Assembly: GCF_020023995.1 (NCBI RefSeq) | Contig: NZ_NRRD01000021.1 | Location: 1-64,000, forward strand | Reading direction: 5' to 3' | Length of the DNA: 64,000 nt | Source of the DNA: Rhodobacter sp. TJ_12 | Lineage (GTDB): Bacteria; Pseudomonadota; Alphaproteobacteria; Rhodobacterales; Rhodobacteraceae | Shown: in pieces, positions 35,000 to 44,144 of the stretch | Layout: every line of letters starts with the position of its first letter | How positions within the stretch are numbered: position 1 is the stretch's first letter | Translations under genes and position numbers: made by a program | Notes under the pieces: model-generated | The model's database searches: none | What the model was told of the DNA's origin: nothing | The model's input: the letters and a program-made list of their open reading frames with translations, nothing else

Positions 35000-37900
35000 A
35001 TGCCGACAATTACCTTTAGTGAATACAGTCTCTACACACGCAATCCGACCTTCACCTTTGATGACAACATTGTCACGACAACGGGTGTGATCGTGTCGGA
35101 CGGGGCACAGCCTCAAACCCCGGTGATTGCGGCAAACTCGTCCTATACTGGGCCGGTTTTCATCTATTTCGACACGCCGGTGACCTCGGTCAGCCTTGAT
35201 GTCGGCTACTTCAACAATATCGGCAGCACCCGGATCGAATTCCGCGATCAGTTCGGCCAACTGATCCAATCCTTCCACAATGATGCGGAAGGTGTTCAGA
35301 CCTTCTCGCTCACATCCGAAAACGGCATCGCCAGTATTGCTGCGATCGACGAGGCCTATGACGTCTCTGGGTTTTCCGTTGATACGATCGTCTTTGATGG
35401 TCTGGCCGATGTGGTCGATGCGCCCATTGTGTCACGGGTGGCGAACCGCAACTTCGTGGACCAAGATTTCGGGGATGTCGAAGGCGGCCGGACCCTGATC
35501 TTTTCCGATCAGGTCGGGACTGCAGATCCGCAGGATTTTTTGCAACTGACCGTCAGCAATGCCACCACGGCGCAAATTCGGACCTATTTGAACAGCGATC
35601 CGACCAACGCCAGCACCTATACCGTTAACTTGGTTGCGGGGCAGAACACGCTCCAGATCTTGCAAAATGACGATTACGGCGATCTGGAGGATTACACCGT
35701 CGTCGTCCAGATCACCGATTACGTCGATGCCAACCAAGAATTCGTCGATGACATCAAGGCGCTGATCATTGGTAAGGTCGTCAGCTACCAAGAGCTGGAA
35801 AGCGAGATCTTCCGGCATGTGACGCAGAATCTGGACAATGCGGATGACGCCGCCGCGCTGTTTGGCAAGATGGCGCGCGGCTTCAAGATCCTTGGGCTGG
35901 TTTTGGATATCGGCAGCCGGATCGATAACATCCAGGCCGCGTCCGATTGGCGCCGCCAGACTGCGATGGAACTGGGCGATATGCTGACCGGCATGGCCTC
36001 GACCGGGCTTGTGGGCGTGGGCGTGTCCTTTGTGGGAACGCCGATTGCCGGGGCTGTTGCGGGCTTTGTTACCGGGCTGGTCTATGACCTTGCGCTGAGC
36101 AATTACGTGAAAAACCAAATCGGCGATGCCTATGATGCCTATCAAGGTGGGGCAGATACAGAGCTACTGGTGGGCGATGATGCCGCCGACCTGATGCGTG
36201 CCGATCCCGATTTCTCGGATCTGATTTTCGATGAAACCTGGTATCTGGCGCAGTATTCTGACGCGGCCGAAGCGGTGGCCTCGGGGGCGGCGGTGAACGG
36301 GCTGGCCCATTACCTGACCACGGGCATCGGGCTGGGCTATCAGATCAACGCGACGGGCCGCACTGTGGACCCGGCGGATCTGTCGGATGACTTTGGCATC
36401 ACGGATGCCGCGAACCTGTTCGACAATCAGCTTGGCACACATGCCTTGGGCACCCGGGCGGGCGATCTGCTGAATGCGGGCGAGGTGGCCTTCGTCACCT
36501 ATGTCAACGAAGAGCAACGCACCGAAGACACCAATCTGGCCCTGAATGCTGATTTGTCGGCCTTGGCAAACCGGGTCGCACAGGATTGGATCCTGAACAA
36601 CCCGGCGATCATCGAACTGGCGATGACGCAATCCGATGACTGGGCCGAAACCCTGTCCAGCGGTGAAAACTATGCCGATGTGCTGGCGGATCTGGCAACC
36701 GCGGCCGGGATTGATCTGAGCTATGTCACCTTGCTAGCCACTTGGAAGGCTGGGGAAGACCTGTCTGATGTCTATGACGCGCTCGTCACCTCGATTGAGG
36801 CCTCTCAGGCGCTGATTGGCATCGATAGCCACAGCATCGGTGTGGCGCAGGTTGGCGCACTGTGGATCGTTTTGGTGTCCACCCAGTCGCTTAGCGATGA
36901 CGGGGTGGCCTCTGACACAAGCGTGATGCGTCTTTTCGGCGATGAGCTGGGCGATCAGATCCTGGGCTCTGTCGGGATGGATCGGATCGAGGGCTTTGCG
37001 GGCGATGATGACCTCCAAGGCCGCGGTGGCAATGACCTGCTTCTGGGCGGCGCGGACAATGACAGCCTGACCGGCGGGGCCGGAGCCGATACGCTGCGCG
37101 GTGACGCAGGCAATGACACGCTGATTGGCGATGGCGTTGCTGTGATGGAAGACCCCGGCGAAGGGGAAGGCGAAGGGGAGGGCGGAGTCACCGTTGATCT
37201 GTTCACCGATATCACGGTGATGGGCAGTGGCGTGCTTGAGATCGGCGCCGATGTGGTCAACACCTTGGAAAACCCGTTGCAGTTGACGAATGTCTGGAGC
37301 TTGGCAGAAACGCCCAACATTCTGAATTCCACGACAAACCCGCATGTCTCGCTGCAGATCACCGGATCGGGCGATACTTATGAGGCGTTCACTTTCTCGG
37401 TGCGGGCAGGCGAGGTCTGGACATTCGATGTCGACGGCACCAGTGGCTTTGATAGCTATCTTGAACTGTACGACGAGTCGGGTAACCGTATCGCCTATGA
37501 CGATGACTCTAGCACCAGCGTAGGCGGGGAAGGGTCGTCAAGTAGCTATGATTCCTATCTGGAATACAGCTTCACCGAAGACGGGATTTGGACCATTGCG
37601 CTGCGCAGCTACGGCTCGCACATGCTCACAGACGAAGCCACCGCAACGCTGAATGTGAGTGTCGATGCAAGCGGGCTGCTGCCCCCGGTTGAGGTGATCC
37701 CGCTGTCCTATGATGACATGCTGTATGGCGGTTGGGGCAATGACCGTCTTCAGGGCGAGACCGGCAATGACACGCTTTATGGCGGCGACGGGCGCGATAC
37801 GCTGGTCGGCGGTGAAGATGACGATGTCATCTATGGTGGCGATACCGACGCCGACCGCGGCGATGTGATTTATGGCGGGGATGGCCATGACGATATCGAC

Positions 37901-38380
37901 GGCGGCTGGGGCAATGACTCCATCACCGGGGATGCCGGCAATGATACGATTGCGGGCAACTACGGGGCGGACACGGTGATTGGCAATGATGGTGATGACT
38001 ATCTGACCGGCTCTGTCTATTCCGATCTCGTCTTTGGCGGGGCCGGGGATGACTTCCTCAATGGGGGGTTCGGCAGTGACCGTCTCAATGGCGGTGACGG
38101 CGCCGATACGATCTTCCATACGGGGCTGCGCGGCCACGGATCGGACTGGATCCAAGATTACGATGCGGCAGAGGGTGACGTGCTCCAATACGGCGCCGCT
38201 GGCACGCGCAATCAGTTCCAGGTGAACTTCGCAACAACCCCGGCCGGTCAGGATGACGTGGATGAGGCCTTCGTGATCTACCGCCCGACCGGCCAGATTC
38301 TCTGGGCGCTGGTCGATGGCGCGGGCCAAGACAGCATCAACATTCTGATCGGGGGCACGGAATACGATCTGCTCGCCTGA
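35000..38380 (+). CDS. Mosaic RTX protein, 1126 aa, with glycine-zipper and possible CAP-like domain
   Basis: Order of parts: a beta-sandwich-like N-terminal domain (~1-140); a second beta-rich segment (~150-245); a helical segment with a glycine-rich hydrophobic stretch LVGVGVSFVGTPIAGAVAGF (~337-356); an FDETWYLAQYSDAAEAVASG...HYLTTG motif (~410-446) like that in other proteins here; a stretch resembling a CAP/SCP domain (~493-630: EVAFVTYVNEEQR, LNADLSALANRVAQD, SSGENYADVL, SHSIGVAQVGALWIVL); RTX block 1 (~655-712); an acidic linker; a PPC-like domain (~760-890); RTX block 2 (~905-1035); and the shared secretion cassette (956-1126). GGGAGGAAAC precedes the ATG. It is secreted by T1SS by inference; activity is unknown. 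The glycine zipper recalls membrane-inserting toxins, but that is only resemblance. Confidence 0.88.
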   Translation: MPTITFSEYSLYTRNPTFTFDDNIVTTTGVIVSDGAQPQTPVIAANSSYTGPVFIYFDTPVTSVSLDVGYFNNIGSTRIEFRDQFGQLIQSFHNDAEGVQTFSLTSENGIASIAAIDEAYDVSGFSVDTIVFDGLADVVDAPIVSRVANRNFVDQDFGDVEGGRTLIFSDQVGTADPQDFLQLTVSNATTAQIRTYLNSDPTNASTYTVNLVAGQNTLQILQNDDYGDLEDYTVVVQITDYVDANQEFVDDIKALIIGKVVSYQELESEIFRHVTQNLDNADDAAALFGKMARGFKILGLVLDIGSRIDNIQAASDWRRQTAMELGDMLTGMASTGLVGVGVSFVGTPIAGAVAGFVTGLVYDLALSNYVKNQIGDAYDAYQGGADTELLVGDDAADLMRADPDFSDLIFDETWYLAQYSDAAEAVASGAAVNGLAHYLTTGIGLGYQINATGRTVDPADLSDDFGITDAANLFDNQLGTHALGTRAGDLLNAGEVAFVTYVNEEQRTEDTNLALNADLSALANRVAQDWILNNPAIIELAMTQSDDWAETLSSGENYADVLADLATAAGIDLSYVTLLATWKAGEDLSDVYDALVTSIEASQALIGIDSHSIGVAQVGALWIVLVSTQSLSDDGVASDTSVMRLFGDELGDQILGSVGMDRIEGFAGDDDLQGRGGNDLLLGGADNDSLTGGAGADTLRGDAGNDTLIGDGVAVMEDPGEGEGEGEGGVTVDLFTDITVMGSGVLEIGADVVNTLENPLQLTNVWSLAETPNILNSTTNPHVSLQITGSGDTYEAFTFSVRAGEVWTFDVDGTSGFDSYLELYDESGNRIAYDDDSSTSVGGEGSSSSYDSYLEYSFTEDGIWTIALRSYGSHMLTDEATATLNVSVDASGLLPPVEVIPLSYDDMLYGGWGNDRLQGETGNDTLYGGDGRDTLVGGEDDDVIYGGDTDADRGDVIYGGDGHDDIDGGWGNDSITGDAGNDTIAGNYGADTVIGNDGDDYLTGSVYSDLVFGGAGDDFLNGGFGSDRLNGGDGADTIFHTGLRGHGSDWIQDYDAAEGDVLQYGAAGTRNQFQVNFATTPAGQDDVDEAFVIYRPTGQILWALVDGAGQDSINILIGGTEYDLLA
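37865..38380 (+). repeat. RTX C-terminal secretion cassette, copy C
   Basis: The 171 C-terminal codons of the 1126-aa RTX gene, ungapped against copies A and B but on the opposite strand. Recombination with A or B would invert the DNA between them. Confidence 0.9.
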
Positions 38381-38391
38381 TCTAAGAACGC

Positions 38392-38418
38392 ACCCTGCCC
38401 TGACTTTCAGGGCAGGGT
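38392..38418. terminator. Bidirectional terminator hairpin
   Basis: ACCCTGCCCTGA (38392-38403) and TCAGGGCAGGGT (38407-38418) form a perfect 12-bp stem with a three-base loop between the convergent ends of the 1126-aa RTX gene and a sulfotransferase gene. One arm reaches the sulfotransferase stop codon. T-rich tails are weak on both sides. Confidence 0.75.
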
Positions 38419-39413
38419 CACTGCCTTTTCCAAAGGGTCGTGATCAGATTTGAGATTTGCTCCAACTCCGCATCCGAGGCCGAAAGCGTCTGCGGGGGCG
38501 GATAGTCACGCGGCACGAAAAGTGTGGCGCGGTCCGGGAAGAAGGTTTGCCGGACCCATTCGTTCGATCCGGAAAAACAGTCTCGATAGGCCTTGAGAAG
38601 CGCTGCATCGGGCACATATTTCGGTCCCGTGCCGAAATGGCGTTCAAACACCCGGTGGATCTGTCCGCGCTGCGGATTGGGGCGGCCACGGCGGTCGAAT
38701 TTCGGTATTTTCCGGTTGATACGGGTCAGCAGCGCTTGGCCCAGCAGGTTCAAAGAGGAATTCTCCGTCTCAGGGACGGTAAAGTTGGTGCTGTCGATGC
38801 CAGCGACCTGCGCAAAATCGGCAATGATATCCCCTTGAAAAAGCTCTCTGCGGTCAAACAGGCGCACGGTGAGGGCATCCTGCCCGAATGCAGCACACCA
38901 GGCTTTCAGCAGGGCTTCATAGTCGGTTTCACCGCCGCGCTCGGGTGGGCGCGGCGCGATCAGCGTGCCGCCGGTCTTGATCGCGGTGTCATACATCGAG
39001 ACCGCGTAATCCACCGGATCACGCAGATAAACCAGAACCCGGATTCTGTCGAACATCTCTGACAGGATGCCCTGCAGGGTCTTAATTTCTTGGGGTTTCA
39101 GAAAGCTCAGATGTTCGGCGCTGATGATGCAGCGCAGGGCTTGCGCATTTGCGATTTCGGCGCGGAAAGCGTCCAGCCAGGCGGCGCGCGCGGCTTGCTG
39201 GTCCTGAGGGTCGCGGATGCCGCGCATCCGCAGGTAGCTGTCGGTCAGCGGTCCGGACTGGACGATGGCGGGCAGGTTGCGGTGATTGCGCTCCCCCAAC
39301 GAGTTGGGCAGCATGATCCCCTGCTGCGCCATCCGGTCGGCATTGGCTTGCATGAAGCCTTGCACCGATGTGCTGCCGGTTTTTCCGGTTCCGATATGAA
39401 GAAGAAGATCCAT
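38418..39413 (-). CDS. Sulfotransferase-like P-loop protein
   Basis: 331 aa. It opens DLLLHIGTGKTGSTSVQGFM, a sulfotransferase 5'-phosphosulfate loop (GTGKTGSTS), with a 3'-phosphate strand IRVLVYLRDPVDYAVSMYDT (R-D-P-x-x-x-x-x-S) and FSGSNEWVRQTFFPDRATLF near the end. It is only distantly similar to the two proteins at 15228 and 39577 and so is a separate branch of the family. It converges on the RTX gene and is divergent from the next sulfotransferase across ~160 bases. Substrate unknown. Confidence 0.75.
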   Translation of the reverse strand: MDLLLHIGTGKTGSTSVQGFMQANADRMAQQGIMLPNSLGERNHRNLPAIVQSGPLTDSYLRMRGIRDPQDQQAARAAWLDAFRAEIANAQALRCIISAEHLSFLKPQEIKTLQGILSEMFDRIRVLVYLRDPVDYAVSMYDTAIKTGGTLIAPRPPERGGETDYEALLKAWCAAFGQDALTVRLFDRRELFQGDIIADFAQVAGIDSTNFTVPETENSSLNLLGQALLTRINRKIPKFDRRGRPNPQRGQIHRVFERHFGTGPKYVPDAALLKAYRDCFSGSNEWVRQTFFPDRATLFVPRDYPPPQTLSASDAELEQISNLITTLWKRQ

Positions 39414-39576
39414 GGCGCGGTGCCTCCTGCGCGGATAGAGTTAGCAGAAACCACCTCTGGGGAAAACGTGCAAGAGGTCCGGATCAGGCCGAAGATCGGT
39501 GGCCCGGTGCTGGCAATTGCAGTCCTACCAGACATGCGCTAGCACAGCCAAACAACGCTTCGGAAAGGGCGGGAAG

Positions 39577-40587
39577 ATGGCCAGGATCATCCTGCATATC
39601 GGCACCCATAAGACCGCGACGACAACAATCCAGAACGTGTTCTACCGCAATGCGGCGCTACTGGCGCGGCATGGGATACTTTATCCGAAGCTGGGCAAAC
39701 CGACCGGACATCATGGTTTGTCGGGCGATTGGTACCGCGATCTGCCGAAAAACCTACAATATTCAGGTGGTAGCCGCGCCGCTTGGCGCGATCTGGCGCG
39801 GCGGTACGCATCGGGCGATCACACGGTGTTCCTGTCTTCGGAAACCCTATCCGTGGGGCATCCGAACGGGGCGCCTGATTATGGTTGGATCCGCGAAACG
39901 CTGGCCCCTTTTGAAGAAGTCCGCGTGCTGTGCGTACTGCGCGAGCAATGGCAGTTCATGCAATCGCTGTTTTTGGAAGTTGGCAAAAAAGCGGTCCCGC
40001 CGCAGCCCGATGAGCTGGTGCGCAAGGCATTGGCGGGCGATTACTGCACTGGGATGTGGACCGATTATCAGGGCTTCTATGACCGGTTGCTTCAAAGCTT
40101 CGCGCCGCAGGAAATCCGCTTTCTCGATTTCGATACCGCGCGTAGGGCAGAGGGCGGCATTCTTGGGGCGGTGCTGCGGGAGGCTGGCTGTGCGCTGCGC
40201 GCGGAGGAGCTGGATCAGGGCAATGGTCGGGCCAATCTTTCGCCGCCGCCGCTGCCGGCTTGGGCGGCTTCTGTTGCCGCCCGGCCTGAGGTTGCCCCGG
40301 ATTGGCTGGTCGCAGAGGCGCAATCCGTCTTTCAACTGATTTTTGGTCAAGAGGCCCGCTCTTGCCTGTTCACCCGCGAAGAGCAGCAAAAACTCGATCG
40401 GCATTTCGCGCCGCTCAATGCCGCGCTGGCGGCGGGTCTCGCGCCGTTGCAACCCGGCTTTGCGATTTCCCGCACCCCATCGGAAAAGCTGGATCACCTG
40501 ATTTTCCGCAACCGTATCAAGGCGGATTTCTGGATGCGGATGACCCGGCGCGCGACCCGGAAAGTGCTGACGCAAGCGCGCCGCTAA
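39577..40587 (+). CDS. Sulfotransferase-like P-loop protein, paralog of the 15.2-kb gene
   Basis: From the ATG at 39577 the product is 336 aa and starts ARIILHIGTHKTATTTIQNV, almost the same as the protein at 15228-16217. The shared features (YPKLG, TGHHGL, CVLREQWQFMQSLFLEVGKK) run along most of its length. Upstream in-frame codons from 39499 encode no family sequence. Two such close paralogs flanking the T1SS/RTX region suggest duplication and separate acceptor sites. It converges on the large GT2-GT4 gene. Confidence 0.78.
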   Translation: MARIILHIGTHKTATTTIQNVFYRNAALLARHGILYPKLGKPTGHHGLSGDWYRDLPKNLQYSGGSRAAWRDLARRYASGDHTVFLSSETLSVGHPNGAPDYGWIRETLAPFEEVRVLCVLREQWQFMQSLFLEVGKKAVPPQPDELVRKALAGDYCTGMWTDYQGFYDRLLQSFAPQEIRFLDFDTARRAEGGILGAVLREAGCALRAEELDQGNGRANLSPPPLPAWAASVAARPEVAPDWLVAEAQSVFQLIFGQEARSCLFTREEQQKLDRHFAPLNAALAAGLAPLQPGFAISRTPSEKLDHLIFRNRIKADFWMRMTRRATRKVLTQARR

Positions 40588-40629
40588 GCGGGCGCTGCGC
40601 GGTTATCCTTTCACGCGCCAGACCGGCAA

Positions 40630-43482
40630 TCAGGGCAGAAACGCCTGATCTTGCAAGGCGCGGGCCCGTTTCCGCGCCGCATCACTCAGACGAAGTAACT
40701 GCCCCCTTGCGGCATCAAGGGCCAAGACGGCATTGGCGGCCGCAGACGGATCATCGGGCGGCACAACAAAGCCTGTTTCGCCGCTGCGCACCATGTCGGG
40801 CGGGGCGCCGCGATCATAGCAAATCACGGGTCTTCCACCGGCCATGGCCTCCATAACCGTGCGGCCGAAGCTTTCGGCAAATTTCGACAGGCTCATCACG
40901 ACATCAACCTGCGCGATAGCCTCTTCGGGGGTTTCGGCATAATCGCGGAAATCCACATTATCCGGCAAAGGTTGCAGCAGATGCAGATCGCGGCTGGGCG
41001 GCCCGATCAGCAAAAACCGTATTGGTCGTTTCTGCGCTGCCACGATCCGTGCGATGCGCAGAAAATCCGTGACGCCTTTCTTGGCAACATTGCTGCTAAT
41101 CAGCCCGATCCGAAGCACATCTTGCGGGGCGAAAGGAAGCGCAAACAGGGTTTCGGGCACGGAATTCGGGCGCACGACGACCCGCTCCGGGCAATCAAGC
41201 CAGTGAGCGACGATATTCGAATTGGCGACAAAGCGATCGGCCTGATCCAGAAGCTGGCGGCGCAGCTCCGCAGCACTGCAATTCAGGGTCCGGCGCAGGG
41301 CAACGTCATCTTCGGGCAATTCGCGGACATGGACCACGGTTTCGATGCCTTCTGCGGCGGCCGCAACAAGCGGGGCATCCTGAACCAGGGTATTCACATG
41401 GACCGTTTTCGGCTGGTAGCGCCGAATCAGCGCGCGGATCGCCGTAACCGTCCGGGGATCGGGATCGCGCCCGGCGTGGCGCCAGATCTGGGGCAGACAT
41501 TCCACCGCGACACTTACCTTGCGCAGTTGCGTGAGATAGTCGCGATTGCGCAAGGTAGGGACGACAACCACAGGCGCCGCGCCGCGCCCGGCCATCCGTG
41601 TCAGCACGTCGATCAGGCTGCGCTCTGCCCCGAACAGGGTTTTGCCCAGACTATGGGCGAAGAACAGGCAATCGGGCGTTCTGTCCTGCAATGCGCCTTC
41701 AAAGCGTGGCAAAGGCGGGGCGCCTTGGGCCCGGCCTTCGCGCTCATACTGGATCAGGGGGACGGTCTCATCGTCTAGGTTTTGGGCCAGACGATAGCCG
41801 CCGGAGCTGAATAAGGGCCCGGGATCGCGATCTTCGCGACCGCCGCCCAGAAGATGGTGGCGGACGGGGCCGATGCCAGAGCGGTATACATCAGGATGGG
41901 CTTTCAGATACCAGTCCGGGTCGAACAGCTCGGAGGTCGAAAGCAGATCATAGTCTGAGGGCGGCCCTTCGGGATCACCGCATCCGATCAGTGCCGGAAC
42001 CCGGAAAGGCCTGACTTCAGGAAATTCCGGCAAGAACAGAGCCTTGTCGCCATCTTTGAGGGATATGCTGTGCCAGTAGTGGGCGGCCTCCATATAGTCC
42101 CGCCGCACGCCGGAAAACTGACTGCGCAGATGTGTCTCTGACTGCATGGTAAGCGATCCAGCCGCCGTGCGCCCAAAGGAAAGCGGCACACCGGGGAACA
42201 CTTCGCGGATCGCGGAGGGGCCAAAAGCGGCGATGATCCGGTAGTAATATTCGGTATCTGCATTGACCCGGACCCGGTCCCAGTATCCAAGCCTCTCGCG
42301 TAACTCTGCGCGCAGCATCAGCGAAGAGACATTCCGGTAAACCCAGCCCTGATCCATGCGCCACAGGGTCATATCCAGATCATCGCTGGCACGGACCCAA
42401 TGGGACACTGTGGCCATGCAATCGGGATCTTCCAAAAGGATACGGGCCTGAGCCGCGATCTTTTCAGGATGGGACCAGTCATCTGCGTCATGCACCGTGA
42501 TGAAAGCCCCCGTGGCGGCAGTAAGCCCGGCATTGCGCGCCGGATAGGCCCCGCAGTTCCTTGCTTGCGGCAGAACACGGATACGCCGATCCCGGGCCGC
42601 CCAGGCTTGGGCGACGGCTAGGCTGTCATCTGTGGAGCCGTCATCAACGACAAGAATTTCAAGGTTCTGCCAGCTTTGCGCCACCAGACCACGCAGCGCG
42701 GTGCTGAGCCCCCCATGCCCGCCCGTCGCCGCGTTGAAAACCGGCACGATCACACTGACCAGGGGAAGGTCTTCCTGTGTGGTCTCCGCCGGTGCGGCGC
42801 TGGCCTGAAGCCGGTCGAAACGGGCCCCGTCCCCGGGTGCGAGTGTGACGGGGGCCAGACCGTGCGGGGGGTGTAGCGCGGACAGGCTGACAGACAGCGC
42901 CGCATCTTCGGCCCCGTCCGCCCGTATCAGCAGCATCTGCGCCAGACTGAGGTCTGGCCGGGGACCGAAATGGTCTAGAGCCTCTGCCAAGAAACGTTCT
43001 GCGCCAGTTTGGTCATTGCAGGCCAGACAGGCCTGAACGCCCAGCAGCCACGGGCCCATATGCGCCACCACGCGGGCGGCGTCCGGGGTCTCAAGGAACA
43101 GCAAAATTGCGGCGTGGGCGGCAGGCCAGTCGCTTTGTGCGCCATACCAGCGCGCCAGTGCCCAGCCGGCCGCGGCGCGTTCGCGTTGCGATGGGCCAGC
43201 CAGCAGCGCTTTTAGCGCGGTCAGGGCAGCGCTATCCTGCCCGTTCCAAAGCATATGCTCCAACTCAAAGGCCTGCACAGGGGCCCCGAGTCGCCCTTCT
43301 GCCCGGCCGGTATTGCGGTAGTGATCCCAAGGATCCATCCCTGAAATGCGGACATCTTCATGCCGTTCCAGGTACCAAACCGGGTCGAAATCATCCCACA
43401 GGCTGTCCTGCGGATCACCGGATGGGGCTTTTTCGGTCAAAACAATGCTCTCAGCCTCTGGAGCGGCCCTCGGCTTGCCCAT
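40630..43482 (-). CDS. Bifunctional glycosyltransferase, GT2 plus GT4 domains
   Basis: 950 aa. Residues ~33-65 carry the FDPVWYLERHEDVRISGMDP...HYRNTGRAEGR motif. Residues ~70-210 are helical and repeat-like. Residues ~241-480 are a GT2 domain (VSVIVPVFN, ILVVDDGSTDDS, the DxD-type motif HDADDW). A second FDPDWYLKAHPDVYRSGIGP motif lies at ~520-555. Residues ~605-940 are a GT4 domain (SLGKTLFGAERSL, VHVRELPEDD, RIGLISSNVAKKGVTDFL, SKFAESFGRTVMEAMAGGRP). The two catalytic domains may alternate two sugars in a repeat unit. Its start overlaps the previous gene by 32 bases. Confidence 0.88.
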   Translation of the reverse strand: MGKPRAAPEAESIVLTEKAPSGDPQDSLWDDFDPVWYLERHEDVRISGMDPWDHYRNTGRAEGRLGAPVQAFELEHMLWNGQDSAALTALKALLAGPSQRERAAAGWALARWYGAQSDWPAAHAAILLFLETPDAARVVAHMGPWLLGVQACLACNDQTGAERFLAEALDHFGPRPDLSLAQMLLIRADGAEDAALSVSLSALHPPHGLAPVTLAPGDGARFDRLQASAAPAETTQEDLPLVSVIVPVFNAATGGHGGLSTALRGLVAQSWQNLEILVVDDGSTDDSLAVAQAWAARDRRIRVLPQARNCGAYPARNAGLTAATGAFITVHDADDWSHPEKIAAQARILLEDPDCMATVSHWVRASDDLDMTLWRMDQGWVYRNVSSLMLRAELRERLGYWDRVRVNADTEYYYRIIAAFGPSAIREVFPGVPLSFGRTAAGSLTMQSETHLRSQFSGVRRDYMEAAHYWHSISLKDGDKALFLPEFPEVRPFRVPALIGCGDPEGPPSDYDLLSTSELFDPDWYLKAHPDVYRSGIGPVRHHLLGGGREDRDPGPLFSSGGYRLAQNLDDETVPLIQYEREGRAQGAPPLPRFEGALQDRTPDCLFFAHSLGKTLFGAERSLIDVLTRMAGRGAAPVVVVPTLRNRDYLTQLRKVSVAVECLPQIWRHAGRDPDPRTVTAIRALIRRYQPKTVHVNTLVQDAPLVAAAAEGIETVVHVRELPEDDVALRRTLNCSAAELRRQLLDQADRFVANSNIVAHWLDCPERVVVRPNSVPETLFALPFAPQDVLRIGLISSNVAKKGVTDFLRIARIVAAQKRPIRFLLIGPPSRDLHLLQPLPDNVDFRDYAETPEEAIAQVDVVMSLSKFAESFGRTVMEAMAGGRPVICYDRGAPPDMVRSGETGFVVPPDDPSAAANAVLALDAARGQLLRLSDAARKRARALQDQAFLP

Positions 43483-44002
43483 ACATCACATAATGTACAA
43501 GGGCCGGCCAACCGGCATCCGCAATGTCCCGGTTCGCCAGATAATAGGCCATGGTATCGAAATCCGGGCCGGGATTGCGCCCCTCAAAGGCACCGGCGCG
43601 GACATAATGTTCGATCGGGCTCATGCCGGAACCGGCAAGATCGGGATAGGTTTGCAGATACCACGACGGATCGAACAGTTCGCTGCCCGTCAGAAGTTCA
43701 ATCTGGACCGAGAAATCCGGCACACCGGCTGCGGGCCCGTTCTGCCAGTTGGCATGGCGGATATCGGCCAGTTTCAGTTCAAGGGCGTGACGGCGGCGCA
43801 GATCCTCAATCTGCTGGGCCATGTTCTCTTCGCGGGCGGCATCCAGCGCTTCGAGTTGGCGGGTCAAAGTTGCGATTTCCTGAAAACGCGCATCAAGCAT
43901 GGTTTTCAGGGCGGCAATCTCTTCGCGCAACAGGGCCTGAATTTCCGCATGGCTCTGCGCTTCAGTTTGTCGGTCCGGGCGGGTGGGGGCTGAGGCTGTC
44001 AT
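43451..44002 (-). CDS. Coiled-coil protein with two WYL..HY..EGR repeats
   Basis: 183 aa. Residues ~15-85 are a heptad-rich coiled coil (LLREEIAALKTMLDARFQEI). Residues ~105-183 hold two copies of a repeat: ELFDPSWYLQTYPDLAGSGM then SPIEHYVRAGAFEGRNPGP; and FDTMAYYLANRDIADAGWPA then LVHYVMYGQAEGR. The same motif occurs in the GT2-GT4 protein encoded directly downstream, which this gene overlaps by 32 bases, and in the RgpF-WbsX and 1126-aa RTX proteins. It probably acts with the glycosyltransferase. Function unknown. Confidence 0.75.
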   Translation of the reverse strand: MTASAPTRPDRQTEAQSHAEIQALLREEIAALKTMLDARFQEIATLTRQLEALDAAREENMAQQIEDLRRRHALELKLADIRHANWQNGPAAGVPDFSVQIELLTGSELFDPSWYLQTYPDLAGSGMSPIEHYVRAGAFEGRNPGPDFDTMAYYLANRDIADAGWPALVHYVMYGQAEGRSRG

Positions 44003-44144
44003 GGGACTGTTTACTCATTCCATCAATTAAACTTCCGGGGTCGTGTCGCGGATGCTGCGGAAAGTCTTTGGCTGCGCGCCCCAGGCAGGCGAAGGCTCGG
44101 TTTTTTAGGCGTCAAGGTCAAGGGGCATCGGCGCGATCGGCTTC

